This document shows, one piece after another, positions 42,947 to 52,110 of a DNA stretch of 64,000 nucleotides (the stretch's first letter is position 1; the number at the start of each line of letters is the position of its first letter). The stretch is from positions 1,405,606 to 1,469,605 of the forward strand of contig NZ_KZ984051.1 of assembly GCF_003569805.1 (NCBI RefSeq). The letters are read 5' to 3'. The stretch comes from Microbacterium halotolerans (lineage in GTDB: Bacteria > Actinomycetota > Actinomycetes > Actinomycetales > Microbacteriaceae). The notes beneath the pieces were generated by a model. That model ran no database searches. It had not been told where the DNA came from and saw only the letters and a program-made list of their open reading frames with translations. Both the position numbers and the translations under genes were made by a program.

Positions 42947-43993
42947 TCAGTTGCGGTAGTCGGCCGCGGCTTGCAGGACATCGATGCCTTCTGCGGTCAT
43001 CGCCTCGATGTCAGGCATCTCGTCGTAGACGCCCGCATCGACGAGGAACTCGGCCGTGTCGGTCAGCCCATCTGAGAATGCCCCGCTGCGCATCTGCTCC
43101 AGCGCCTCGTCGAGGGTGAAGTAGTTCTTGACTGACAACGAATACTCAGCCACTTCCTCTGGAAAGTCCGCGCCGATGGAATCGAGGAAGTCCATCAGGT
43201 GCGGCGTGACCTCCTCTTGCGGCGTGTCGAGGATGTACTCGTTGGCCCGGTAGACCGCATCGAGGTAGGCGGCCGCAGCGTCGGGGTTCTCCGACCAGAA
43301 TGCAGGTGTGATCATGTAGGGATCGATGAGCTGTGCGCCGGCCTTGTCGCCGTCGCACACCTGGGCATATTTGTCGGGGTCTTCGACGAGCGGCCAGTTG
43401 CCCGCGGCAAAAGCCACGCCTGCATCGATGTCGTCGTTGAGCATGCCGTTGACGATGGCGGCCGGATCCAACGGAACTGTTTCTATGTCGCTTGCCTCGA
43501 CGCCCAGAGAATCGGCACACGCGAAGAGGAGCTGCGCGCTGACGCTGTTGGCGACGACTCCGACGGGCGTGCTGGCAAGCGCCTCCGCGGGTGATGAGCC
43601 GTCCAGCACGTCGTTGTCCATGAACAGGATGATGTTCTTGTTCTCTGTGAGCATCGACCCCGTAGGCAGCAGGCCCCATGAGTCGTATCCGGTGAGCAAC
43701 GGAGGCGCACCGATCCATCCCGCTTGCCAATCGCCTGCAGCACCGGAAGCAAGCAGTGCGCCACCGTTCTCCGCGTACTGGATCTCGACATCTAGCTCGG
43801 CTTCATCGAAGTAGCCGAGTTCCTCCGCCAGCCACAGCGAGAATCCTGTCGGGTTGCTCTGGCTTGCCGCGGTGATGTGCGTGACTCCATCGGCATCTGC
43901 GGTTGAGCCGCCGCCGCTCGAACACCCTGTGATCAGCGACGCGGCCGCTGCAGCGGTGAGAAACCCAGCAGCACTCGTTCTGCGAGATAACAT
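42947..43993 (-). CDS. NitT/TauT-type substrate-binding lipoprotein
   Basis: The 348-residue protein has a lipobox (SLITGC) and the SsuA/TauA-like domain (LAEELGYFDEAELDVEIQY; GVVANSVSAQLL). It delivers an anion, probably a sulfonate or sulfate ester given the adjacent sulfatase. ATG 43993 has AAAGGAG five bases upstream, which decides against GTG 43999. Confidence 0.88.
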   Translation of the reverse strand: MLSRRTSAAGFLTAAAAASLITGCSSGGGSTADADGVTHITAASQSNPTGFSLWLAEELGYFDEAELDVEIQYAENGGALLASGAAGDWQAGWIGAPPLLTGYDSWGLLPTGSMLTENKNIILFMDNDVLDGSSPAEALASTPVGVVANSVSAQLLFACADSLGVEASDIETVPLDPAAIVNGMLNDDIDAGVAFAAGNWPLVEDPDKYAQVCDGDKAGAQLIDPYMITPAFWSENPDAAAAYLDAVYRANEYILDTPQEEVTPHLMDFLDSIGADFPEEVAEYSLSVKNYFTLDEALEQMRSGAFSDGLTDTAEFLVDAGVYDEMPDIEAMTAEGIDVLQAAADYRN

Positions 43994-44035
43994 GAACACT
44001 CCTTTGTGAATATGGTGGGGATGTGAAGGTCAGGG

Positions 44036-44833
44036 TCAGTCGTCGGTCACGATCTCTTCACGGACGAGGGACCAGATTCTCTGCCGCAGCTCACTGAATT
44101 CGGCATAGCCCATAGCTGCTTCAATGTCTTCGGCCCGCCAGTCGGCGTCCCTTGGAATCCTTATGTCCGTCTTGATGCGCCCGGGGCGCGCACTCATCAC
44201 GAGCACGCGATCAGCGAGGTACACGGCTTCTTCGACGCTGTGTGTGATGAACAGGACGGTGTAGTGATCCTGCCGGTGAAGCCGCGACACTTCCTCCTGC
44301 AGCAAGGTGCGAGTCTGAGCATCGAGAGCTCCGAATGGTTCGTCCATCAGCAGGATCTCCGGTCGCATCACGAGAGCGCGGGCGATTGCAACACGTTGCT
44401 GCATACCACCCGAAAGCTCGTGAGGATGCGCGTCGCGAAACTTCCTCAGACCCATGAGGGCGAGCTGATCGTCGACCCGTCGCTCGCGCTCCGGTCGTGA
44501 CACGCCAGCCGCTCTCAGTCCGTACTCGATGTTCTTGAAGACGGTTTGTGACGGGAAGAGGGCGAATCGCTGGAAGACGACGCTTCTCTGGGGCCCCGGC
44601 AGGCCGGCGGGTTCGCCGTCCACGAGGATCTCACCGGTGGTGGCTTCCTCAAGACCGGCGGCGATCATCATGAGCGTGGACTTACCGCAGCCCGAGGGTC
44701 CGACGATCGTGACGAACTCGCCCTCCTCGATCGATAAGTCGCACTCGGTCAGTGCTTCGACTTCGCTCTTCCTCGTGCGGAACCGTTTGGATACGCTGCG
44801 GATCTGCATCTTCGGTGCGGTCTTCAGTGCCAT
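44036..44833 (-). CDS. NitT/TauT-type ABC transporter ATP-binding protein
   Basis: The 265-residue protein has Walker A GPSGCGKST, signature LSGGMQQR, Walker B ILLMDEPFGALD and the His switch THSVEEAVYL. It powers the two permeases encoded upstream. Confidence 0.93.
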   Translation of the reverse strand: MALKTAPKMQIRSVSKRFRTRKSEVEALTECDLSIEEGEFVTIVGPSGCGKSTLMMIAAGLEEATTGEILVDGEPAGLPGPQRSVVFQRFALFPSQTVFKNIEYGLRAAGVSRPERERRVDDQLALMGLRKFRDAHPHELSGGMQQRVAIARALVMRPEILLMDEPFGALDAQTRTLLQEEVSRLHRQDHYTVLFITHSVEEAVYLADRVLVMSARPGRIKTDIRIPRDADWRAEDIEAAMGYAEFSELRQRIWSLVREEIVTDD

Positions 44834-44878
44834 CGGAGGGCCTCACTCTTGGTCGGTGTGAACGGGGCGGTGTGCACT

Positions 44879-45706
44879 TCAGCGGCTGCTCTTGCGCGGG
44901 GACCAGCGGAACAGCATGTGCTGAGCGCGTTGGAGAAGCGCGTCGAAGAGAGTGGCGATCAGCGCGATGCTGACCATGCCCACCACGATTGTCGGAGTCG
45001 AGAGATTCGCCTGCCCCTGAAGGATCAGGTTGCCGAGGCCCTGCTTGCCCACGACCAGTTCGGCGCCGACAAGTGCCATCCAGCCATTGCCGAAGCCGAT
45101 GCGGATGCCCGTGAACGACACCGGCGCGGCGACGGGGGCGACAACTGATACGAGGGTCCTCATGGAGCTCGCACCGAGCACGCGGGAAGCCTTCAGCAGC
45201 AACGGATCCGTCTGGGCCACACCGAGACGGCTGTTGATGACAATGGCGGGGAAGGCCGCGACGAACACGACGAGGGCTTGTGCGGACGTGTTAGCGCCGA
45301 GCCAGAGCACGGCAATAGGAATCCAGGCGAATGGCGGTATGTATCGCAGCAGTTCGAAGGCGGGCGCGACGACCGCGCGTACCACCGGAATCCAGGCAAG
45401 AAGGAATCCCAGCGGAACACCGATGACCACGGCGCTCAGCACGCCGAGCATCCATCGTGACAGGGAGGCGAACGCGTGACCGAAGAGGGTTGTCCCCGCG
45501 AACGGCTCGGCGATCAGCTCGAGGAATCTCTGGGCCACCGCGACCGGTGAGGGGAGCACCCGTTCAGGGATCAGGTGGAGGAAGCCGGTCGCGATGAACC
45601 ATACGAGCACCAACAGCAGGAGCGTTGCGGTGGTCCACACGACGGGCGCGAGATCCTTGCGAACTGCGTTCGTCGGCAGAAGCTGTGCACGGGTCTGATT
45701 CGTCAT
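44879..45706 (-). CDS. NitT/TauT-type ABC transporter permease 2
   Basis: The 275-residue protein has six membrane helices and the family loop LLKASRVLGASSMRTLVSVV. Its ATG overlaps the stop of the preceding permease (ATGA). Two distinct permeases imply a heterodimeric channel, less usual than the SsuC homodimer. Confidence 0.9.
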   Translation of the reverse strand: MTNQTRAQLLPTNAVRKDLAPVVWTTATLLLLVLVWFIATGFLHLIPERVLPSPVAVAQRFLELIAEPFAGTTLFGHAFASLSRWMLGVLSAVVIGVPLGFLLAWIPVVRAVVAPAFELLRYIPPFAWIPIAVLWLGANTSAQALVVFVAAFPAIVINSRLGVAQTDPLLLKASRVLGASSMRTLVSVVAPVAAPVSFTGIRIGFGNGWMALVGAELVVGKQGLGNLILQGQANLSTPTIVVGMVSIALIATLFDALLQRAQHMLFRWSPRKSSR

Positions 45707-46557
45707 GAGATCGCCGTTCCGGATCCGGGACCGACGAGTCGCACAGCGGTGCGTGCGAGCACTGACAGAGCGGCGCCGATCACGCCGATCGTGAGCATCG
45801 ATACGAGGAGGATGTCGGTGTCGAGCGTCCGCGATGAGTTGAGCGCGATATAGCCGAGGCCGTTCGACGCGCCGAGCAGCTCTGCGGCGATGACTGTGGT
45901 CCATGCGTTGCCCAGTGCGATCTGCGCACCTGCGAGGAGAGTGGGGACGGCTGTCGGAACGACGACGCCCGCGAGAATTCGAGTCTGGCCGGCCCCGAGA
46001 ACTCGTGCGGCACGAATCAGGATCGGATCGATGCCTTCGACCGCCTGGATCGAGTTCAGTGTCCACGGCACGATTGCGGCGACGAAAACGACGAACACCC
46101 GAGAGACGTCACCGATGCCGAACCACATCAGAGCGAGCGGGATCCACGCGATCGGAGGTATGGGCCTGAGCAGTTGGAAGACAGGGTAGACGGTCCAGCG
46201 CGCGTGTTTGGACCACGCGACCCAGATTCCGAGGGGGAGGCCGATGACTCCTGCTGCGAACCACCCCATCAGCACTGTCGTCAGGCTCGCCAAGCTGTGG
46301 CCGAGCAGGGTGTCGCCCAGATAGGGCTCACTCACGAGGCGAACCGCGGCGCCGACGACATCGGTTGGAGGCGGAAGGAAGAGCGGAACGATGGGCCCCC
46401 CTGGCCTGGTGGCCCATGCCCAGATTGCGATGACCGCTATGGCCGAGACCACGGATATCAGGAGAGCCGTTCGTCGTCGCGGCTCGCGACGCCAGAAGGA
46501 TTCCGCATGGCCCCGTGGTCGTTCGCCAGGGCGAGCGCGTGGAGGCAGAGTCGGCAT
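45703..46557 (-). CDS. NitT/TauT-type ABC transporter permease 1
   Basis: The 284-residue protein has a basic Arg-rich start, six membrane helices and ILIRAARVLGAGQTRILAGVV. It is the first gene of the minus-strand operon; its promoter lies in 46558-46700 next to the SorC motif copies. Confidence 0.9.
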   Translation of the reverse strand: MPTLPPRARPGERPRGHAESFWRREPRRRTALLISVVSAIAVIAIWAWATRPGGPIVPLFLPPPTDVVGAAVRLVSEPYLGDTLLGHSLASLTTVLMGWFAAGVIGLPLGIWVAWSKHARWTVYPVFQLLRPIPPIAWIPLALMWFGIGDVSRVFVVFVAAIVPWTLNSIQAVEGIDPILIRAARVLGAGQTRILAGVVVPTAVPTLLAGAQIALGNAWTTVIAAELLGASNGLGYIALNSSRTLDTDILLVSMLTIGVIGAALSVLARTAVRLVGPGSGTAIS

Positions 46558-46647
46558 CGAGAGAGCTCCCGTCGTCTTTGACTGCTTGGAATGACCTTGA
46601 ACTCATTGAACGGCGAGACTCTCAATTTGTCAACAGATGAGCATTAA

Positions 46648-46677
46648 GATGTGAGTTAAAGCTCAGATGTGTTTTAA
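46648..46677. promoter_or_regulatory. two SorC-type operator motifs between divergent operons
   Basis: GATGTGAGTTAA (46648-46659) and GATGTGTTTTAA (46666-46677) are direct repeats 18 bp apart, in an A+T-rich intergenic region. The second is preceded by GCTCA, giving GCTCAGATGTG (46661-46671), repeated exactly before the second sulfatase gene at 47767. Confidence 0.65.
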
Positions 46678-46767
46678 TGTGATGACATCGCCGAGTTGAG
46701 ACAGTCAACGGCCGTATCCACGGCAGAGTGGTTGCGATCCCCAATGCGAGTCCGACGAGAGGACAGG

Positions 46768-47757
46768 ATGATGGCGCGTCGAGGTCGTCCCCCAAGCGTT
46801 CCCAAGATCTACGAGGGCGGTGAGTACGGGCCCGACGAGGAGCTCGCAATCGCTGCCTATGTGGCGCGCGAGTACTACGTCGAGGACCGATCGAAGGTCG
46901 CGATTGCGGAGGAAGTCGGCCTCAGCCGATTCCAGGTGGCGAGACTGCTTCAGGTTGCACGTTCTGCCGGATTGGTGCGCATCGAGGTCAACGACCCGGG
47001 AACGATCGATCGCGAACTGAGCGCATTGCTCCAGCGTCGTCTGGGCATACGTCGTGCCCTCGTCGTGACCTCCCCGACGGCGGTCCCTCTGACGGACATC
47101 GGACGGGTGCTCGCGGACGTGATGACTGAGACCGTGGAAGCCGGGAGCCTCGTCGGGCTCAGCTGGAGTCGTGCCCTGCGTTCAATGGTGGAACAGATGC
47201 GCGATGCACCTGCGTGCACTTTCGTACAGCTAGCGGGTCACATGTCACCGGAAGGGGAGACCATCGGCAGTGTCGAGCTCGTTCGGCGGGCGGCCGAGAA
47301 CGCTGGAGGGGAGAGCCTGCCGATCTATGCACCGTTTCTCGTTCCCAGCGCCGAGGCGGCGACGGCGCTGCTGACGCAGTTCGACATCGCCAACGCTGTC
47401 GCTCAGTTCGATCGACTCGATGTCGCGTTCGTCTCCATCGGAGGCTGGGGGCCTTCGCTGTCGGTGATCTATGACTCGATGACGGAGAGCGAGCGCCAGG
47501 CTGCACGCGAACGCGGCGCCGTGGGCGACGTGAACGGCCGTCTCATCGACGCTTCGGGGAATGCACTGGACCATCACGTCGACAACCGAACGATTGCGAT
47601 CTCATTCGAACAGCTGCGGCGAACGCGAGAGGTCGTCTGCAGCAGTCATGGCGCGGATAGGGCCGAAGCGACGCTCGGTGCGATCCACGCCGGATTCGCT
47701 ACGACCTGGGTCATGGATCAGCCATTGGCGCAAGCGGTGCTGAAGCTCGCAGAATGA
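46768..47757 (+). CDS. SorC-family sugar-binding transcriptional regulator
   Basis: The 329-residue protein has an N-terminal helix-turn-helix (YYVEDRSKVAIAEEVGLSRF, QVARLLQVA) and a SorC effector domain (VGLSWSRALRSMVEQM; VSIGGW; GDVNGRLID). SorC proteins respond to phosphorylated sugars. It is divergent from the ABC-sulfatase operon and upstream of the second sulfatase, so it probably controls both. ATG 46768 or 46771. Confidence 0.88.
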   Translation: MMARRGRPPSVPKIYEGGEYGPDEELAIAAYVAREYYVEDRSKVAIAEEVGLSRFQVARLLQVARSAGLVRIEVNDPGTIDRELSALLQRRLGIRRALVVTSPTAVPLTDIGRVLADVMTETVEAGSLVGLSWSRALRSMVEQMRDAPACTFVQLAGHMSPEGETIGSVELVRRAAENAGGESLPIYAPFLVPSAEAATALLTQFDIANAVAQFDRLDVAFVSIGGWGPSLSVIYDSMTESERQAARERGAVGDVNGRLIDASGNALDHHVDNRTIAISFEQLRRTREVVCSSHGADRAEATLGAIHAGFATTWVMDQPLAQAVLKLAE

Positions 47758-47766
47758 CGCCGCGCG

Positions 47767-47784
47767 GCTCAGATGTGAACTTAA
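47767..47784 (+). promoter_or_regulatory. third copy of the SorC-type motif
   Basis: GCTCAGATGTG (47767-47777) then AACTTAA; the 11-mer is identical to 46661-46671. It sits about 100 bases before the second sulfatase start, immediately after the regulator gene. Confidence 0.65.
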
Positions 47785-47876
47785 CGGACCGAACAAGTAC
47801 ATACGCATTCAGATCGGCCGTCCGCGTGCGCCCCCCCGGGGCGCGCTCCGGTCGCCCCAGAGAAGAAGGCAGAGCC

Positions 47877-49328
47877 ATGACCGCACAGCGCCGTCCGAAC
47901 ATCGTCCTGTTCCTCACAGACGATCATGCCTCCCATGCCGTCGGTGCGTACGGATCCGTTGTGAATCGCACGCCGCGGATAGATGAGATCGCCGCGCAGG
48001 GCGCAGTGCTTGAGAACTGTTTCGCGACGAACGCCCTGTGCTCACCGAGCCGGGCAAGCATCCTGACCGGCAAGTACAGCCACCTCAACGGGGTCTACAC
48101 TCTCGATACGCCGATCGACGCCTCGCAGCCGACATTCGTGAGTCAGCTCAAAGCAGCCGGGTATCGCACGGCAGTCATCGGAAAGTGGCACCTCGGTGAT
48201 GGAGACGGGCACGATCCGCAGGGCTTCGACTACTGGGACGTGCTGATCGAGCAGGGCGAGTACTTCGACCCGAAGTTCCTCTCCGAGGAGGGCATCCGAA
48301 CCGAACCCGGATACGTGACCGACATCATCACCGACCTCGCTCTGAACTGGCTGGAATCCATCGATGATGAGCAGCCGTGGTGTCTTCTGATCAACCACAA
48401 GGCTCCTCACCGATCGTGGGAGCCGGATGAGCGTCACGCGGGTATGTATCGTGACATCCCCGTTCCCAGGACGTTCTTCGACGACTACTCGACGCGCTCC
48501 TCGTCTGCGCGTCGTGCCGCGATGAGAATCGCAGAGCACCTCAACTCCGCTGATCTGAAGCAGCCGATTCCCTCAGGGCTCACATACGAGGAAGAGTCGC
48601 TCTGGAAGTATCAGCGCTACATGGAGGACTACCTCGCCTGTGTCGCGTCCGTGGACGACAACGTCGGACGCGTGATCGACTGGTTGCGCGAGCGTCAGTG
48701 CTACAACCACACGCTCACGATGTACACATCGGATCAGGGGTTCTTCCTCGGCGATCACGGATGGTTCGACAAACGGTTCATGTACGAGGAGGCGCTGAGG
48801 ATGCCATTCGTGCTGTCGTGCCCTGACAGTGTCCCCGCGGGCCAGCGTCACTCGGGCATCGTGACGAACGTGGACTTGGCAAGGACCATCCTCGATGCCG
48901 CAGGAGCGGAACCGTACGAGGGCATCCAAGGGCGCAGCTTCTGGAACGACGTCAGCGGAACAGGCGAGGCGACACCGCCGAATGATGGCATGTACTACAG
49001 GTACTGGGAACACGGCGATCGGTTCCACAACGCACCGGGGCACTACGGCTACCGCAGCGAGCGCTACAAGCTGATCTACTTCTACAACGACGGCATGGGT
49101 GTTCCGGGGGCTGACGTCACGACGTATGAGGGCTCCACTCACGCACCGGACTGGGAGCTGTACGATCTCGTCGACGACCCGGAGGAGCTGTCGAACGTGT
49201 ACAACGATCCGGCGTACCGCCGCACGCGCGAGGAGATGAAGGTGAGGCTCTGGCGTGCGCAGGCTGAGGTCGGTGATGCACCTCATCCGAGTCAGGCTGT
49301 CCCGGAGATGCTCACGCAAGACGGGTGA
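47877..49328 (+). CDS. sulfatase (type I, formylglycine)
   Basis: The 483-residue protein has IVLFLTDDHASHAVGAYG, the signature CSPSRASILTGK and GKWHLGDGD. It is the shorter polysaccharide/choline-type sulfatase with no signal peptide. Substrate not determinable; a sulfated sugar is suggested by the SorC regulator. AAGG precedes the ATG at 47877; the upstream open frame begins within the previous gene and is not used. Confidence 0.9.
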   Translation: MTAQRRPNIVLFLTDDHASHAVGAYGSVVNRTPRIDEIAAQGAVLENCFATNALCSPSRASILTGKYSHLNGVYTLDTPIDASQPTFVSQLKAAGYRTAVIGKWHLGDGDGHDPQGFDYWDVLIEQGEYFDPKFLSEEGIRTEPGYVTDIITDLALNWLESIDDEQPWCLLINHKAPHRSWEPDERHAGMYRDIPVPRTFFDDYSTRSSSARRAAMRIAEHLNSADLKQPIPSGLTYEEESLWKYQRYMEDYLACVASVDDNVGRVIDWLRERQCYNHTLTMYTSDQGFFLGDHGWFDKRFMYEEALRMPFVLSCPDSVPAGQRHSGIVTNVDLARTILDAAGAEPYEGIQGRSFWNDVSGTGEATPPNDGMYYRYWEHGDRFHNAPGHYGYRSERYKLIYFYNDGMGVPGADVTTYEGSTHAPDWELYDLVDDPEELSNVYNDPAYRRTREEMKVRLWRAQAEVGDAPHPSQAVPEMLTQDG

Positions 49329-49490
49329 ACTGTGGGCTGCCGCTCGGGTCGATCCAGCCGAGACGCGACGGCGTTCACCGCGTCTATCTCGCACCGCTGA
49401 GTCTCGCCGCGGCGTCGGCGACCTGGTGCACGCATGGGCAGGTGCTGTGCTGGGCGTCGCCCCGCCCGTACTTCCTGCGTGCGGAGCCTC

Positions 49491-50381
49491 TCAGCGCGTG
49501 ACGACTGCGCGCACCGCCAAGTGATCGGACGGGAAGGCGTTCCCTGCGTGATCCGGGATGTAGCCGTTGCGGCCGCCGTGCTCGGTGAACCCGACACCCT
49601 GGTCGGGTTCGATGGCCGAACCGTAGTGGTCAGCGGCGATGACGGTGAGACCGCGCACGGAGATGAAGTCGATGCGGTCGCGCGGCTCGTCCTCGAGCGT
49701 GTGGATCTGCGCCCAGGTGAGGCCGGGAGCGGCCGGCGGATCGGGATGCACGGCACGGAACGCATCGGCATAGCCTGCCTCGAGCAGGGCCCGCGTCGCC
49801 GGCCAATCGACCGCAGGACGGATCATGCCGTCCCAGTCCAGCGGTGACGGCACGTTGAAGTCGCCCGCGATGATCACGGGCATATCGCCGATCTCGGCGA
49901 GGATGCCATCGGTCGAGGCGAGTACGGCGCGGATCTGCTGCTCCCGTTCCTGCTCGCCGGGGATCTCCCGCTCCGCCGCGAACACGGCGTTCTTCTCGCC
50001 TGCGCTGGCTCCGTGCCGATACGGCCCGTAGTCCCATGGCGACAGGTGCACTGACCAGGTGAGCACGTCGCCGATCGGTGTCCGGATGACTGCCGCGGTC
50101 GCATACGGATCGGTGTCGGTCGGAATCAGCCGGATCGCGTGCGGACTCAGCACGGCGTTGTCGAATCCCTGCTGCGCAACGGCCATCCGGAGCTCCGCGG
50201 CCAGCGGGGCCGCCGAATGCTCCCATGCCTCCTGGAGGAAGAGCACGTCGGCGGCCTGGTCGGCCAGCACTTCGAGCTGCTTCTGGCCGGCGTCGTCGAC
50301 TTCGCGTCCGCCGCACCAGATGTTCCACGTCATCAGACGGAGCGATCCGGCGTCGGTGTGTGCGTCAAGGGGAGTCGTCAT
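49491..50381 (-). CDS. endonuclease/exonuclease/phosphatase-fold hydrolase
   Basis: The 296-residue protein has the EEP motifs LMTWNIWCGG, LFLQEAWE, VIIAGDFNVPS, RDRIDFISV and FPSDHLAV. No signal peptide. In this operon, beside a HAD phosphatase and a PhnSTUV-like importer, a phosphodiesterase on a small organophosphate is more likely than nuclease activity; this is inference. It overlaps the HAD gene by 4 bases. Confidence 0.85.
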   Translation of the reverse strand: MTTPLDAHTDAGSLRLMTWNIWCGGREVDDAGQKQLEVLADQAADVLFLQEAWEHSAAPLAAELRMAVAQQGFDNAVLSPHAIRLIPTDTDPYATAAVIRTPIGDVLTWSVHLSPWDYGPYRHGASAGEKNAVFAAEREIPGEQEREQQIRAVLASTDGILAEIGDMPVIIAGDFNVPSPLDWDGMIRPAVDWPATRALLEAGYADAFRAVHPDPPAAPGLTWAQIHTLEDEPRDRIDFISVRGLTVIAADHYGSAIEPDQGVGFTEHGGRNGYIPDHAGNAFPSDHLAVRAVVTR

Positions 50382-51064
50382 GGTGCTTCCGTCTCCTGAT
50401 TCTCCCGCTCCGGCGTCGGAACGAGCTGTGCGTCGATGTCGGTGAGAGAGCTGAACCGCGCATCGCAGTCGAGCGTGACGGCAGGGTCGGCGTTGACGCC
50501 GATCACTGTCATCCCCGCTGCACGAGCGGCTCGAGACCCGGCAGGCGAGTCCTCGAAGGCGATGGTGCCGCCCGGCTCGACGCCGAGCAGACGCGCGGCG
50601 TCGAGGTAGAGGTCGGGAGCCGGCTTTCCCGAGGCGACGTCGCTGAGCGTCCGCACGACATGCACCGTGTCCAGCAGCCCGATGCTATCGAGCATCATCT
50701 CCACATCGGCGCGCAGGCCGTTGCTCGCCACGGCGACCGGAACGGCCGCGGCCAGACGGGTGACGAGTGCGATCGCCCCCGGCATCGGGGCTACGCCGGG
50801 GGTGAGCCGAGCTGAGTACCGCCGCACGAGGTCGGCGCGCACGGCGGATGGCTCGGCACCCGTGAGCGCGGCGATGCCGGTGGCGGTATCGTCCACGCTG
50901 AGGCCGTGGAACTGCTCGGGGTCGGTGTCCGTGACGTGGGCGAGAACCTCCGAGATCAGCTGCAGCCAGATCGATTCAGAGTCGACCAGGATGCCGTCGC
51001 AGTCGAATACGGCCGCGCTCGCGGTCATCTGGACGCTCCCGTCGGCGACGACGAGATCAGTCAC
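50378..51064 (-). CDS. HAD-superfamily hydrolase (beta-phosphoglucomutase-like)
   Basis: The 228-residue protein has FDCDGILVDSE (nucleophile Asp), VASNG, and GTIAFEDSPAGSRAARAAGM, typical of subfamily IA phosphatases and phosphonatases. The lysine cap residue of phosphonoacetaldehyde hydrolase is not evident, so plain phosphatase activity is favoured. Coupled to both neighbours. Confidence 0.85.
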   Translation of the reverse strand: MTDLVVADGSVQMTASAAVFDCDGILVDSESIWLQLISEVLAHVTDTDPEQFHGLSVDDTATGIAALTGAEPSAVRADLVRRYSARLTPGVAPMPGAIALVTRLAAAVPVAVASNGLRADVEMMLDSIGLLDTVHVVRTLSDVASGKPAPDLYLDAARLLGVEPGGTIAFEDSPAGSRAARAAGMTVIGVNADPAVTLDCDARFSSLTDIDAQLVPTPERENQETEAP

Positions 51065-52110
51065 GCGGCGACCTTCTCGCTCGTGCTCTGCGGCACGCGC
51101 AGCGCAGCGGAGGCGAGCACCCGGGCAGACACGCGCGTTCCCGGTGCGACCAGGCCCGCTCCTGCGGCGGACACCGACGCGGTCACGCGCATGCCCGCAG
51201 CCGTCTCGGCGCGGACGATGGTCCGCTCACCGAGATAGGTCTGCTCCGTGACCGTCGCATCGCCTGAAGCATCCGGGTGCAGTTCGACGTCCTCGGGACG
51301 CACGAACAGTGTGTCCAGCCCGTGTGCAGGCTGTGCGAGCGGCACGGCGCCGCCGTCGAAGGTGTCGGGAACGCCGAGTTCTGTGACAGTGCCGACGAAG
51401 CGGGCGACGAACTCGGTGGCGGGGCGCTGGTACACGTCCTGCGGTGCGGCGATCTGCTCGATGCGTCCGCCGTTGAGCACGGCGACGCGATCGGCGATCG
51501 CCAGTGCTTCGCCCTGGTCGTGGGTGACGAACATGGTGGTGATGCCGAGCTGCTGCTGCAGACGTCGGATCTCGTCGCGGATCTGCGAGCGCACGATCGC
51601 GTCGAGTGCGGAGAGCGGCTCGTCCAGCAGCAGCACGGAGGGGCGGACCGCGAGCGCCCTGGCGAGGGCGACGCGCTGCTGCTGTCCTCCGGAGAGCTGA
51701 TGCGGGAAGCGTGCGGCGAGGTGCTCCAGGCCGCACATCTCGAGCAGCTCCTCCGCACGCCTGTGCCGTGCCGACGACTTCACACGACGGATGCGGAGCC
51801 CGTACTCGACGTTCTGCCGCACCGAGAGATTGGGGAACAGGCTGTACGCCTGGAACACCATGCCGATGTCGCGTCGGTTCGGTGCGAGGGCCGTGATGTC
51901 GCGCCCGCCGACGCGAATGCTGCCCGACGTCGGCTTCTCGAAACCGGCCAGGATGCGCAGAGCGGTCGTCTTTCCGCATCCGGACGGGCCGAGCACGCTG
52001 AGCAGCTCGCCCGGTGCGATCCGGACGTCCATGCCGCGCAGCACGGTCGTGTCGCCGAAGCGCTTGGTCACCTTCTCGAGGATGACCTCGTTGTCGTCTG
52101 TGGCGGTCAT
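51061..52110 (-). CDS. ABC transporter ATP-binding protein (PotA/PhnT-like)
   Basis: The 349-residue protein has Walker A GPSGCGKTT, signature LSGGQQQR, Walker B VLLLDEPLSALD, and a C-terminal TOBE domain (FVRPEDVELHPDAS). This is the type serving polyamine, iron or 2-aminoethylphosphonate importers. Confidence 0.92.
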   Translation of the reverse strand: MTATDDNEVILEKVTKRFGDTTVLRGMDVRIAPGELLSVLGPSGCGKTTALRILAGFEKPTSGSIRVGGRDITALAPNRRDIGMVFQAYSLFPNLSVRQNVEYGLRIRRVKSSARHRRAEELLEMCGLEHLAARFPHQLSGGQQQRVALARALAVRPSVLLLDEPLSALDAIVRSQIRDEIRRLQQQLGITTMFVTHDQGEALAIADRVAVLNGGRIEQIAAPQDVYQRPATEFVARFVGTVTELGVPDTFDGGAVPLAQPAHGLDTLFVRPEDVELHPDASGDATVTEQTYLGERTIVRAETAAGMRVTASVSAAGAGLVAPGTRVSARVLASAALRVPQSTSEKVAA

